Assembly: GCA_036567945.1 (NCBI GenBank)
Contig: DATCTM010000071.1
Span: forward strand, 1-13,159
Direction: 5' to 3'
Origin: BRH-c54 sp036567945
GTDB taxonomy: Bacteria > Bacteroidota > Bacteroidia > Flavobacteriales_E > Vicingaceae
Length of the DNA: 13,159 bases
Position numbers and translations under genes: made by a program. Shown here one piece after another: positions 1-7,370 of this stretch (the stretch's first letter is position 1; every line of letters starts with the position of its first letter). The notes below the pieces were generated by a model. That model was given only the letters and a program-made list of their open reading frames with translations, ran no database searches and was not told the origin of the DNA.

Positions 1-45
1 ATCTAAAAAAAACAAACTTTTTATTTATTCTTTTTATTTTTGAAT

Positions 46-53
46 TACATTTG
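46..53 (+). promoter_or_regulatory. Candidate -7 promoter element for the first beta-barrel gene
   Basis: TACATTTG fits the Bacteroidota -7 consensus TAnnTTTG and lies 23 nt before the ATG at 77, which would give a leader of about 18 nt. A second match, TATTTTTG, is at 35-42. Neither has a clear TTTG box 19-21 nt upstream, and the region is AT-rich, so chance matches are possible. Confidence 0.35.
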
Positions 54-76
54 TCCATCCTTAAAAACATCTAATT

Positions 77-784
77 ATGAAAAAGATACCATTTTTTTTC
101 GCAACAGCAATGTTGCTTATGTTAAGTGTAACAAATATTAAAACCCATGCTCAAGCCTTCCAAAAAGGCAATTGGAATATTGATGTAGATTTAGGTTTGG
201 GAATTTATGCTACCCAAACTACCACCACTATTAAAGCAAATGCCTTTGGTTTTAATTTTAGTGATTCCAATACTGATAAGGATGGAACAGCTAGTAGTAT
301 TTTTAGAATAGGTGCTGAATATGGTGTCTCAAACAAGTTTGGGGTTGGACTTAAGATAGGGGCTAGCAATTATTTTATTGATGAGGAAGATAAAGATACG
401 GTAAAAAGTGTAAAAAGTACTGACTTTGCTGTTCATGTAAACTACCATTTACTAAATGCCGATAAAAATGATTTGTTCTTAACTTTAGGTTTGGGTATTG
501 CAAATGCTAATTGGGAGTACCATGATATTCAAGGAGCTTTTCTAAAATCTGCTAAAGGAAATGGTGGGTATTTTACATTAGGAGTTACCGATAGAATTTT
601 CTTTTCAGACAACATTGGAATGTTGTTTAGTGTTAATTTCCCTTTAATGAACATCAACATAGACCCTGAACTTTCTGATGATTTTTCAGCAGCTTTAAAT
701 GCTTTTAATGTAAACTATGAATTAGATATGAAGATGACTTTAAGGGGTGTTTATATAGGCACAGGCTTAGCCATAAAGTTCTAA
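77..784 (+). CDS. Outer-membrane beta-barrel (porin-like) protein
   Basis: The 235-residue product has a classic signal peptide: MKK, a hydrophobic stretch to about residue 20, then a likely cleavage after HAQA (near residue 27). The mature part is a run of amphipathic beta strands with alternating hydrophobic residues (WNIDVDLGLGIY, SIFRIGAEYGV, FGVGLKIGAS, FLTLGLGIANANW, YFTLGVTDRIFF). It ends in a strand closing with Phe (YIGTGLAIKF), the usual C-terminal signal for outer-membrane barrel assembly. Size and strand pattern suit a small barrel of about 8 strands, of the OMP_b-brl/porin-family type. No enzymatic motif is visible, so the specific role (structural, adhesin or small pore) is unknown. 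The next gene starts 44 nt later on the same strand and could share its transcript, although a near-match -7 box lies between them. Confidence 0.8.
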   Translation: MKKIPFFFATAMLLMLSVTNIKTHAQAFQKGNWNIDVDLGLGIYATQTTTTIKANAFGFNFSDSNTDKDGTASSIFRIGAEYGVSNKFGVGLKIGASNYFIDEEDKDTVKSVKSTDFAVHVNYHLLNADKNDLFLTLGLGIANANWEYHDIQGAFLKSAKGNGGYFTLGVTDRIFFSDNIGMLFSVNFPLMNINIDPELSDDFSAALNAFNVNYELDMKMTLRGVYIGTGLAIKF

Positions 785-828
785 GTTTAAATAATTCCTT
801 AACTTTACTATAAAATTAAAAACCTAAT

Positions 829-1896
829 ATGATGAAAAAATTCTACTCACTTATTATTGGAACAGCATTGACGTCCGCTGCATATGCTCAACCAACATTG
901 ACTTCTGCTAACCATGCTCCTTCTGTTGGGGATAACCAATTGTACTATGTTGCCGATAGTAATAGTGTTATTGATAATACGACAGGAGCAAATGTAACTT
1001 TTGATTACAGTACTCTTGCAGGTTACGGAATGTCTCAAACCAACTATTATGTTAATCCTGCTACAACAACTTATGCAAGTGATTTTCCCACTGCAACTTA
1101 TGCTGACACTACAGCAGGGTCTCCTGTAAACAAACGCTACGGACAATTAGTTAGTACAGATAGTCTAGTAAACAATGGAATGGTACTAGATATTAATACT
1201 TTTGGTGTTACTATTATTAAATATACAGACCCAGAAAGAACAATGACTTATCCATTTGTATATGGAAATAGTTTTAATGATGCTTTTTCAGGTCAGTTTA
1301 CAGCTGTTGATTATAATACAACAACAAATGGTAGCGGAACCGTTTCCGTAAACGCAGATGCATGGGGTACATTATTACTACCAAACAGCGTAAGCATTCC
1401 TAATGTACTAAGAGTAGTTCAATTTGATAGTTTAGTTACCGATACTATTAATTTACCATTTCCTTTTCCAGCTATTCTTCCTATAACTATTAAAGGTAAA
1501 ATCATTAACTATTATGAACCTTCTGTTAGCAAATACCCATTGTTATCTATAATCGATGCAGAAATTGCAGGAGATTCTTCCAGAACAGTAATTTCTCAAT
1601 ACCCTATGCCAATGGTTGGTATAAATGAATTAGAAAACAAAATCAATTTGAGTGTTTATCCTAACCCTATCTCCAATGAAAATGCTACGCTTACTTTTGA
1701 ATTAACAACTGCTGAAAAAGTAGAAATAGCTATCCTTAACCAATTGGGACAAGAAATTAAAAATGTATTTGCCGGCAATATGCAGCCAGGAATGAATACA
1801 CTTAACATTGAAACAGCTAACTTAGCTAAAGGAATTTATTTTATAAGTACCTTAATTGGAGAGCAAAAAATTACTAAAAAACTGATAGTTCAATAA
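829..1896 (+). CDS. T9SS type A sorting-domain secreted protein, function unknown
   Basis: This 355-residue protein starts with a signal peptide (MMKKFYSLIIGTALTSAAYA, cleavage probably before QPT). It ends with a T9SS type A C-terminal sorting domain, about residues 273-355: VYPNP at 276-280, a LNQLGQEI segment, a KGIYF segment and the terminal KKLIVQ. Such proteins cross the outer membrane through the type IX system, and the sorting domain is normally removed while the cargo is released or anchored. The middle (about 21-270) is rich in Ser, Thr, Asn and Tyr and has the beta-rich look of secreted Bacteroidota proteins, including a GTVSVNADAWGTLLLP stretch resembling segments common in such cargos. 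I recognise no catalytic motif. Two adjacent ATGs (829 and 832) could start it. TAACTTTA at 800-807 matches the -7 consensus at 7 of 8 positions, so it may have its own promoter. A strong hairpin terminator follows. Confidence 0.85.
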   Translation: MMKKFYSLIIGTALTSAAYAQPTLTSANHAPSVGDNQLYYVADSNSVIDNTTGANVTFDYSTLAGYGMSQTNYYVNPATTTYASDFPTATYADTTAGSPVNKRYGQLVSTDSLVNNGMVLDINTFGVTIIKYTDPERTMTYPFVYGNSFNDAFSGQFTAVDYNTTTNGSGTVSVNADAWGTLLLPNSVSIPNVLRVVQFDSLVTDTINLPFPFPAILPITIKGKIINYYEPSVSKYPLLSIIDAEIAGDSSRTVISQYPMPMVGINELENKINLSVYPNPISNENATLTFELTTAEKVEIAILNQLGQEIKNVFAGNMQPGMNTLNIETANLAKGIYFISTLIGEQKITKKLIVQ

Positions 1897-1915
1897 TCAA
1901 TTAACTATTTAAAAC

Positions 1916-1952
1916 AAAAAAGCGGGAACTGATTATCACTTCCCGCTTTTTT
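1916..1952. terminator. Bidirectional intrinsic terminator
   Basis: AAAAAGCGGGAA (starting at 1916-1917) pairs with TTCCCGCTTTTT (1940 to about 1952) around an 11-nt loop. A T run follows on the plus strand and TTTTTTGTTTT on the minus strand. It sits between two convergent genes, ending at 1896 (+) and 1970 (-), so it can end both transcripts. Confidence 0.9.
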
Positions 1953-1969
1953 TATGTCTAAACTGTTCT

Positions 1970-2740
1970 TCAAAAATAAAATGAAAGTAACAACCCGGCT
2001 GTAGAATTTACATCAAAACCTCTGTCGGAAGTACCTCCTTTAGAATTAACAAAAGAAGATGTTTGTTGTCCGCTAACAGGGGTATCCACTACACTTTCAC
2101 TTTGGTCGCCACCTCTTACTGATGCCATATAACCTAAGTTAAATTCTGCTCCAATAGAAATATGTTCAGCAAAGAAATAATTAAATCCGGCTAACACATT
2201 TACGCCAAAGCTCATTCCTCCATCTTGTTGAATGATTCTTTTAATTCGTTGCGTTCCTAATTTGTCGGTGATTTCTGTTGTAGCATCAATTTTAGTATTG
2301 CCAATTCTGCCAACTACCAACTCACCGCCAACGTAAGGCATTAATCTTCTTGTGCCTTCAAATTGAATTTCGTAACCCAACGCAACCGAAAAATCAAACC
2401 TTGTTTCAATAGAGTCAACCTCTCTCCAAGCTCTATTGCCTGATAACAACGAAATACTGTCGGCAGAAAAATTATTCTCTCTTTTAGAGTATAAGCCTAA
2501 GCCAATTCTCAAAGCTCTATTGTCTTTCAACTGGTATTTTGCCAATACAGTATTGTTATTGTTGATGTCTGAGCGAGTACCTAAAGAAATATTATCTACC
2601 AATCCGGTTAAGTTTAACACAAAACCCCAATCGCCTTTTAATGGTTTTAAAGTATCTTGTTTTTCTTGAGCAAAAATGCCAGAAGCAACTAGCAAAAAGC
2701 AAACTATCAATAAATTAAGTTTTAAAAAATTATTTTTCAT
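1970..2740 (-). CDS. Outer-membrane beta-barrel protein
   Basis: The 256-residue product has a signal peptide (MKNNFLKLNLLIVCFLLVASGIFAQ, cleavage after FAQ near residue 25) and a beta-rich mature part. Strand-like segments are WGFVLNLTGLV, ALRIGLGLYSK, FDFSVALGYEIQFEG, MPYVGGELVVGRIG, FGVNVLAGFNYFFAEHISIGAEFNLGYMA and the last strand AGLLLSFYF, which ends in an aromatic residue as outer-membrane barrels do. The pattern (small barrel, polar loops, YFFAEHISIGAEFNLGY motif) resembles the porin-family outer-membrane proteins abundant in Bacteroidota. It shows no obvious sequence relationship to the barrel at 77-784 beyond the fold. It stands alone: convergent with the T9SS cargo and divergent from the metallophosphoesterase. 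Substrate and role are unknown. Confidence 0.8.
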   Translation of the reverse strand: MKNNFLKLNLLIVCFLLVASGIFAQEKQDTLKPLKGDWGFVLNLTGLVDNISLGTRSDINNNNTVLAKYQLKDNRALRIGLGLYSKRENNFSADSISLLSGNRAWREVDSIETRFDFSVALGYEIQFEGTRRLMPYVGGELVVGRIGNTKIDATTEITDKLGTQRIKRIIQQDGGMSFGVNVLAGFNYFFAEHISIGAEFNLGYMASVRGGDQSESVVDTPVSGQQTSSFVNSKGGTSDRGFDVNSTAGLLLSFYF

Positions 2741-2797
2741 GGTTGTAGTTTTTAATTTAATGAGAATACAAACTAAAAAGATTTTGTTTTATTATCT

Positions 2798-2828
2798 TTT
2801 GGTAAAACTAATTATTTCTTTAACTCTG
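2798..2828 (+). promoter_or_regulatory. Bacteroidota-type promoter for the metallophosphoesterase
   Basis: TTTG at 2798-2801 is followed after 19 nt by TAACTCTG at 2821-2828, which matches TAnnTTTG at 7 of 8 positions. This is the spacing expected between the -33 and -7 boxes of the Bacteroidota primary sigma factor. Transcription would start near 2834, leaving a leader of about 15 nt. Confidence 0.5.
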
Positions 2829-2849
2829 CTGTAAATATTTTCTTAAAAA

Positions 2850-3338
2850 ATGAAACGCATAGGACTTATTTCAGATACGCATGGATATTTTCATCCGAAA
2901 TTGGAAAAATTATTTGCACAGTGCGATGAAATTTGGCATGCCGGAGATGTTGGCAATTATGAAGTAATAGAACAATTGGAAAAATTGAAACCGCTAAAAG
3001 GGGTTTATGGCAATATTGACGGACAAACCGTAAGAACTCGTTTTCCTAAAAACTTACGATTTAATTGTGAGGGAGTGGACGTTTGGATAACCCACATTGG
3101 AGGCTACCCAAACAGGTACAGCCAAGAAATTAAAGCAGAAATAACCAACAACCCACCTAAACTTTTTATTTGCGGACATTCTCACATTCTAAAAGTGATG
3201 TATGATGAAAAACTTAAACTCCTGCACATCAATCCCGGAGCAGCAGGTCAACAAGGTTTTCATAAAGTTAAAACCATTGTGCGGTTTACACTTGACAACA
3301 ATGAAATTAAAGATTTAGAAGTAGTGGAATTTGATTAG
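2850..3338 (+). CDS. Metallophosphoesterase, YfcE/MJ0936 family
   Basis: This 162-residue cytoplasmic protein has the full metal-binding motif set of the calcineurin-like phosphoesterase fold (Metallophos_2): D9-x-H11 in SDTHG, G32-D33 in HAGDVGN, G54-N55 in YGNID, H82 in THIGG and G109-H110-S111-H112. The length is typical of the YfcE/MJ0936 group, whose members hydrolyse phosphodiesters with Mn2+ or Ni2+ in vitro and whose natural substrates are mostly unknown. All metal ligands are intact, so it should be active. It has its own candidate promoter and is followed by 94 nt containing the promoter of the next gene. A weak 7-bp stem (TTAGAGA 3335-3341 with TCTCTAA 3357-3363) follows the stop codon. 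I am sure of the family but not of the substrate. Confidence 0.92.
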   Translation: MKRIGLISDTHGYFHPKLEKLFAQCDEIWHAGDVGNYEVIEQLEKLKPLKGVYGNIDGQTVRTRFPKNLRFNCEGVDVWITHIGGYPNRYSQEIKAEITNNPPKLFICGHSHILKVMYDEKLKLLHINPGAAGQQGFHKVKTIVRFTLDNNEIKDLEVVEFD

Positions 3339-3399
3339 AGATTGGAGGTTAAAAATTCTCTAAACTTATAAACTACCTTCCCAACTCACGATTAATCGC

Positions 3400-3407
3400 T
3401 AACTTTG
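3400..3407 (+). promoter_or_regulatory. -7 promoter element for the M3 peptidase operon
   Basis: TAACTTTG is a perfect match to TAnnTTTG. The predicted transcription start near 3413 leaves about 20 nt before the ATG at 3433 but only about 8 nt before the upstream in-frame TTG at 3421. That favours the ATG as start. No good TTTG box is seen upstream at the usual spacing. Confidence 0.5.
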
Positions 3408-3432
3408 CCAAAATCAAAAATTGAGAATAACC

Positions 3433-5478
3433 ATGACAAATCCATTATTAGAAAAATTTAATACGCCTTTTAATACTCCACCTTTTTCCAAGATAAAAAA
3501 TGAACATTTTAAACCCGCTTTTGAGACTGCTATTGATAAAGCTAAACAAGAAATAGACACTATTACCGATAATTCGGAAGCTCCCACTTTTGAAAACACC
3601 ATTGCAGCACTTGATTTCAGCGGACAGTTGTTAGACAGCGTTTCGCACATTTTCTTTAACCTTAATTCTGCTGAAACAAATAATGAAATTCAGAAAATCG
3701 CCAAAGAAGTTTCGCCAATGTTGGCTGAGTTTGGGAACGATGTTGGATTAAACGAACAACTTTTCGCAAGGATAAAATCAGTCCATGAAAACAAAGCAAC
3801 TTTTCAGCTTACTGCAGAAGAAGATATGTTGTTAGACAAAACCTACAAAAGTTTTGTAAGAAATGGAGCTAATCTTAACGAAGAAGACAAAAAAATACTC
3901 AGAGAAATAGATAAAAAGCTTTCAGAAACATCTTTAAACTTTGGTGAAAATCTGTTAGCAGAAATCAACAATTACGAGCTGCACATTACTGATGAAAAAG
4001 ACTTGAGTGGATTGCCTGAAGGCGTGGTGGAAGCTGCAAAAATGACTGCCGAGCAAAAAAACAAAGACGGTTGGGTATTTACCTTGGCCATGCCAAGCTA
4101 TTTCCCATTTATGACTTATGCCGACAATCGTGCATTGAGAGAAAAATTGGCAAAAGCATCAGGTGCTAAAGCTTTTAACAACAATGAATACGACAACAGA
4201 AATAACGTATTAACCATAGCTAAGTTAAGAGAGCAAAGAGCTAATTTGTTGGGATATAAAACCCATGCAGATTTTGTGTTGGAAGAGCAAATGGCTACTT
4301 CTTCTAAAAATGTGATGGACTTTTTGAATAATTTGTTAGACAAGGCCAAGCCTGTTGCGTTAAGTGAATACAAGCAATTGTGCGAATTTGCTAAGGAACT
4401 AGGTGGTCCGGAATTGTTGCAAAGTTGGGATGGAGCTTACTACAGTGAAAAATTAAAACAAAAATTATTTGAAATAGACGATGAGCAACTAAAGCCCTAT
4501 TTTCAGTTAGAAAATGTAATAAAAGGAGCGTTTATTGTTGCCGAAAAACTTTACGGACTTCAGTTTACCGAAGTATTTGACATTGATAAATACCACGAAG
4601 ATGTAAAAACCTACAAGGTAACCGACAATAACGGTGAATTAGCAGCTATTTTTTATGGAGATTACTTTCCAAGAGAAGGCAAAAGAAATGGTGCTTGGAT
4701 GACCACCTTTAACAGTCAGTGTATTAAAAATGACGAGAATATTCGTCCGCAAGTAATTAACGTTTGTAACTTCACTAAACCAACTAAAACAAAGCCTTCT
4801 TTATTAACTTTTAACGAAGTAACTACTTTGTTTCATGAGTTTGGACATGCTTTACACGGAATGTTGGCTAACACTACTTATCCGGGACTTTCAGGAACAA
4901 GTGTTTACCGAGATTTTGTGGAGCTACCATCACAATTATTAGAAAATTGGTGCTACGAGCAAGAAGCATTAGAGCTTTTTGCTTTTCATTACGAAACAGG
5001 CGAAGTTATTCCAATGGAATTGGTAGAAAAAATTAAAGCATCATCTAATTTTATGGAAGCAACAGCAATAGTAAGACAGTTGAATTTTGGATTGCTAGAT
5101 ATGGCTTGGCACACTACTCCTGCCAATACCATTAAAGATGTAGAACAATTTGAAAAAGAAGCGACTTTGCCAACTCGTATTTACCCAACTATAGATGGAA
5201 CTTGCTTTAGTGCATCTTTCGCACATATATTTCAAGGCGGTTATTCAGCAGGATATTACTCTTACAAATGGGCAGAAGTGTTGGATGCCGATGCTTTTGA
5301 ATATTTCTTAGAAAAAGGTATTTTTAACCCAGAAGCCGGAGAAAAATTTAAAAACTACATTTTATCTAAAGGAGGAAGTGAACATCCAATGGATTTGTAC
5401 GAAAAATTTAGAGGTAGAAAGCCTGATAATGATGCATTATTGAGAAGAGCGGGATTATTAAAAAAAGCACTTGTTTAA
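3433..5478 (+). CDS. M3 family zinc oligopeptidase (Dcp/oligopeptidase A type)
   Basis: This 681-residue zinc metallopeptidase belongs to the thimet oligopeptidase family M3. The active site is F-HEFGH-ALHGML, with zinc ligands H468 and H472 and catalytic E469. The third ligand is E497 in DFVELPSQLLENW, 29 residues after H468 as in thimet oligopeptidase. The Tyr-rich substrate loop GGYSAGYYSYKWAEVL and the C-terminal GRKPDNDALLRRAGL motif typical of Dcp/OpdA are present. There is no signal peptide, so it probably degrades short peptides in the cytoplasm, either as a dipeptidyl carboxypeptidase (Dcp) or as an endo-oligopeptidase (OpdA); sequence alone does not decide. The length is normal. An in-frame TTG at 3421 could add four residues, but ATG 3433 fits the family N-terminus (TNPLLEKFNTPFNTPPF) and the promoter position. 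The dehydrogenase gene begins 18 nt downstream, so the two are probably co-transcribed. Confidence 0.93.
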   Translation: MTNPLLEKFNTPFNTPPFSKIKNEHFKPAFETAIDKAKQEIDTITDNSEAPTFENTIAALDFSGQLLDSVSHIFFNLNSAETNNEIQKIAKEVSPMLAEFGNDVGLNEQLFARIKSVHENKATFQLTAEEDMLLDKTYKSFVRNGANLNEEDKKILREIDKKLSETSLNFGENLLAEINNYELHITDEKDLSGLPEGVVEAAKMTAEQKNKDGWVFTLAMPSYFPFMTYADNRALREKLAKASGAKAFNNNEYDNRNNVLTIAKLREQRANLLGYKTHADFVLEEQMATSSKNVMDFLNNLLDKAKPVALSEYKQLCEFAKELGGPELLQSWDGAYYSEKLKQKLFEIDDEQLKPYFQLENVIKGAFIVAEKLYGLQFTEVFDIDKYHEDVKTYKVTDNNGELAAIFYGDYFPREGKRNGAWMTTFNSQCIKNDENIRPQVINVCNFTKPTKTKPSLLTFNEVTTLFHEFGHALHGMLANTTYPGLSGTSVYRDFVELPSQLLENWCYEQEALELFAFHYETGEVIPMELVEKIKASSNFMEATAIVRQLNFGLLDMAWHTTPANTIKDVEQFEKEATLPTRIYPTIDGTCFSASFAHIFQGGYSAGYYSYKWAEVLDADAFEYFLEKGIFNPEAGEKFKNYILSKGGSEHPMDLYEKFRGRKPDNDALLRRAGLLKKALV

Positions 5479-5496
5479 CCAAACAAAATATTAATT

Positions 5497-6285
5497 ATGG
5501 ATTTAAGTTTAAAAAATAAAAACGCATTTGTTTGCGGAAGCACTCAAGGAATAGGCAAAGCTATTGCTATGGAATTAGCATTGTTAGGAGCAAATGTTAC
5601 ATTAATTGCTAGAAATGAAGATAAGCTAAAAACCGTTTTAAAAGAGCTTCCCAACAACCAACAAAAACACGATTACATTGTTGCTGATTTTTCTAATCCA
5701 ACAGCATTAAAAAGCAATGTGAATCAATATATGCTTCATTCGGATAAAACCGTAAACATTTTAATAAACAATACAGGAGGTCCTGCTGGTGGTCCTATTG
5801 AAGATGCGAATGAGGATGCTTTTTTAAGTGCTTTTTCTAATCATTTGCTTTGCAACCACATTTTAATGCAAGCAGTAAAAGAAAAAATGAAGCAAGCAGG
5901 ATATGGCAGAATTATTAATATTATTTCTACATCAGTAAAACAACCGCTAAACGGTTTGGGAGTTTCTAACACCATTAGAGGTGCGGTTGCCAATTGGAGT
6001 AAGACCTTAGCCAACGAATTAGGACAATTTGGTATAACGGTAAACAATGTACTTCCTGGAGCTACCAACACCGTTAGATTGGAATCTATTGTAGAAAATA
6101 AATCAGAAAAAACCGGAAAATCTGCCGATGTTTTGTTTCAAGAAATGGCTAACGAAGTTCCTATGAAAAGAATAGCTCAACCGGAAGAAGTAGCTAATGC
6201 TGTAGCATTTTTAGCTTCTCCGGCAGCATCTTACATTAATGGAATTAATTTACCTGTAGATGGAGGTAGAACAAAGAGCCTGTAA
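5497..6285 (+). CDS. SDR family oxidoreductase with atypical active site
   Basis: This 262-residue Rossmann-fold protein belongs to the short-chain dehydrogenase/reductase superfamily. Visible motifs are the cofactor loop GSTQGIG (14-20, in place of TGxxxGIG), ARN near residue 38 (an Arg here often means NADPH), NNTGG in place of NNAGG, and the LPG and LPVDGGRT motifs near the end. Catalytic Ser aligns with S144 (IISTS). Thirteen residues on, where YxxxK is expected, the sequence is S157-N-T-I-R161 (GVSNTIRGAVANW), so both the catalytic Tyr and Lys are replaced. From memory, an SNxxR form recurs in a subgroup of FabG-like bacterial SDRs. It could still bind nucleotide, reduce by another mechanism, or be non-catalytic. 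It lies 18 nt after the M3 peptidase in a probable two-gene operon that ends at a hairpin near 6335. The substrate is unknown. Confidence 0.88.
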   Translation: MDLSLKNKNAFVCGSTQGIGKAIAMELALLGANVTLIARNEDKLKTVLKELPNNQQKHDYIVADFSNPTALKSNVNQYMLHSDKTVNILINNTGGPAGGPIEDANEDAFLSAFSNHLLCNHILMQAVKEKMKQAGYGRIINIISTSVKQPLNGLGVSNTIRGAVANWSKTLANELGQFGITVNNVLPGATNTVRLESIVENKSEKTGKSADVLFQEMANEVPMKRIAQPEEVANAVAFLASPAASYINGINLPVDGGRTKSL

Positions 6286-6315
6286 GTTAGTTTATGAAGC
6301 TAAGAGTTTATAAGT

Positions 6316-6354
6316 TTAGTTGATTAATAGTTTTCTGAAAAAACTGTCAACTAA
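6316..6354. terminator. Possible imperfect terminator hairpin between convergent genes
   Basis: TTAGTTGA (6316-6323) pairs with TCAACTAA (6347-6354). Inside it AGTTTT (6329-6334) pairs with AAAACT (6340-6345), with an asymmetric internal loop. It lies between the convergent dehydrogenase (+) and Nfu (-) genes. The T tracts are poor, so its function is uncertain. Confidence 0.4.
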
Positions 6355-6359
6355 GTATC

Positions 6360-6998
6360 TTACCCATTAATTGCTTCTACCGATTGTACTTCAGGCAGCA
6401 TATTTTTAAGCATTTGCTCTATTCCTGCTTTTAATGTCATAGTTGATGATGGACAACCACTGCAAGAACCTTTTAAAACTACTTTTACCACACCATCGTT
6501 GTAAGAATCTAATTCTATAGCTCCACCATCGCTTTCAACTGCAGGTTTAATATATTCATCTAAAATTTCAATAATTTTTTGCTCAAAATCGGTAAAGTTT
6601 TTATTTTCAGATGGTTTTACTGTATTGTCAGAAGAAGTTTCACTAACAACTTCCTCTTTTGCAGGGTTTAAAAATTCTTCACGAATAACAACACCTTCTT
6701 CACTATTCAAATAATCAGTAATAAAATCTCTTAATTCCATTACCACATCTTGCCATTCAATGATATCACTTTTGGTAAGTGTAACAAAATTAGCTGCTAT
6801 AAAAACACCGTTAATAAACGGAAAATTAAACAACTTTTCTGCTAACGGAGATGGCCCGCCAACTCTTTGGTTTGCCAAAATTTCGTAACTTTTATCGTTG
6901 GTTATTAGCCATCTGTTCGACACAAATTTCATGGTGTTTGGATTCGGAGTCATTTCCGCATAAACCGTAAAAGGTGATAATGTTTTTGTAGTTTCCAT
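6360..6998 (-). CDS. Nfu-type Fe-S cluster carrier (NifU-like)
   Basis: This 212-residue protein has two domains. The N-terminal half (about 10-97, TVYAEMTPNPNTMKF...) is the Scaffold/Nfu N-terminal domain. A Ser/Glu/Lys-rich linker (about 115-132) follows, then the C-terminal NifU domain (about 135-208) with the cluster-binding C179-S-G-C182 in KGSCSGCPSSTMTLK. Nfu proteins hold a [4Fe-4S] cluster at a dimer interface through CxxC and pass it to target enzymes. Here both cysteines are present, so it should be functional. The E-SDGG-IEL and VKVVLKGSC segments are typical. The length and the two-domain order match the Nfu proteins of Bacteroidota and mitochondria, not nitrogen-fixation NifU, which has an extra IscU-like domain. 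It is the last gene of the minus-strand cluster, with its own -7 element at 7018-7025. No other Fe-S assembly gene is in the window. Confidence 0.93.
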   Translation of the reverse strand: METTKTLSPFTVYAEMTPNPNTMKFVSNRWLITNDKSYEILANQRVGGPSPLAEKLFNFPFINGVFIAANFVTLTKSDIIEWQDVVMELRDFITDYLNSEEGVVIREEFLNPAKEEVVSETSSDNTVKPSENKNFTDFEQKIIEILDEYIKPAVESDGGAIELDSYNDGVVKVVLKGSCSGCPSSTMTLKAGIEQMLKNMLPEVQSVEAING

Positions 6999-7017
6999 AA
7001 GTTTAAATTTGTTTCTG

Positions 7018-7025
7018 CAAAGTTA
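7018..7025 (-). promoter_or_regulatory. -7 promoter element for the Nfu gene
   Basis: On the minus strand the sequence is TAACTTTG, a perfect TAnnTTTG match. It ends 19 nt before the ATG at 6998, giving a leader of about 13 nt. The expected -33 position has no TTTG. Expression of Nfu separate from the upstream ddl/DUF4286 pair is likely. Confidence 0.5.
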
Positions 7026-7059
7026 GTGAATTATTGTAAGAATGGGGTGAGGAAGTTGC

Positions 7060-7365
7060 TTAAACAACTTTTAATATAGTTCTGAAAGCAACAAATTTCC
7101 CATCATATCTATTTAAGTGTTCTTTTTGCAATTTGGGAGCAAATTCTTCTTGATATTTATTTAATTGTGCTTCATTTTCGCAAGTATATTGAATAGCGTA
7201 GGTATGCCCTTGCTCATCATGTTGCACCGATAAAACCTTACAAATTTTATGTTCGATAAAACAACCTGTTTCCATCACATCAGGAATATGAACTTCTTTC
7301 ATCCAATTTAACCAATCACCATGTATTTGATCTTCAATATTGATAGTAACGTTATAAATTATCAT
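7060..7365 (-). CDS. DUF4286 family protein
   Basis: This small cytoplasmic protein of 101 residues has no signal peptide or membrane segment. The pattern MIIYNVTINIEDQIHGDWLNWMKEVHIPDVMETGCF..., then YAIQYTCENEAQLNKYQEEFAPKLQKEHLNRYDGKFVAFRTIL, is that of DUF4286, a family common in Bacteroidota. The predicted alternation of strands and helices (beta strand, WLNWMKEVHIPDVM helix, strand pair, LNKYQEEFAPKLQKEH helix, strand) is compatible with a ferredoxin-like alpha/beta fold of the dimeric alpha/beta-barrel kind. That is an inference from the pattern. His in KEVHIPD and the DRY-like NRYDGKF stretch look conserved-type, but no activity is known to me. It starts only 5 nt after the D-Ala-D-Ala ligase stop, so the two are almost certainly co-transcribed. 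Whether it has a role in cell-wall metabolism is open. Confidence 0.85.
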   Translation of the reverse strand: MIIYNVTINIEDQIHGDWLNWMKEVHIPDVMETGCFIEHKICKVLSVQHDEQGHTYAIQYTCENEAQLNKYQEEFAPKLQKEHLNRYDGKFVAFRTILKVV

Positions 7366-7370
7366 AGTTT

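Noticed and set aside
847..1146. 99-codon minus-strand open frame inside the T9SS cargo gene
   Set aside because: Cys/Ser-rich composition with no family pattern, fully overlapped by a well-supported gene on the other strand.
3335..3363. Hairpin after the metallophosphoesterase gene
   Set aside because: Only 7 mostly A/T pairs with no T run after it; too weak to call a terminator.
3421..3432. In-frame TTG as start of the M3 peptidase
   Set aside because: The ATG at 3433 gives the family-typical N-terminus, and the -7 box at 3400-3407 leaves too short a leader for the TTG.
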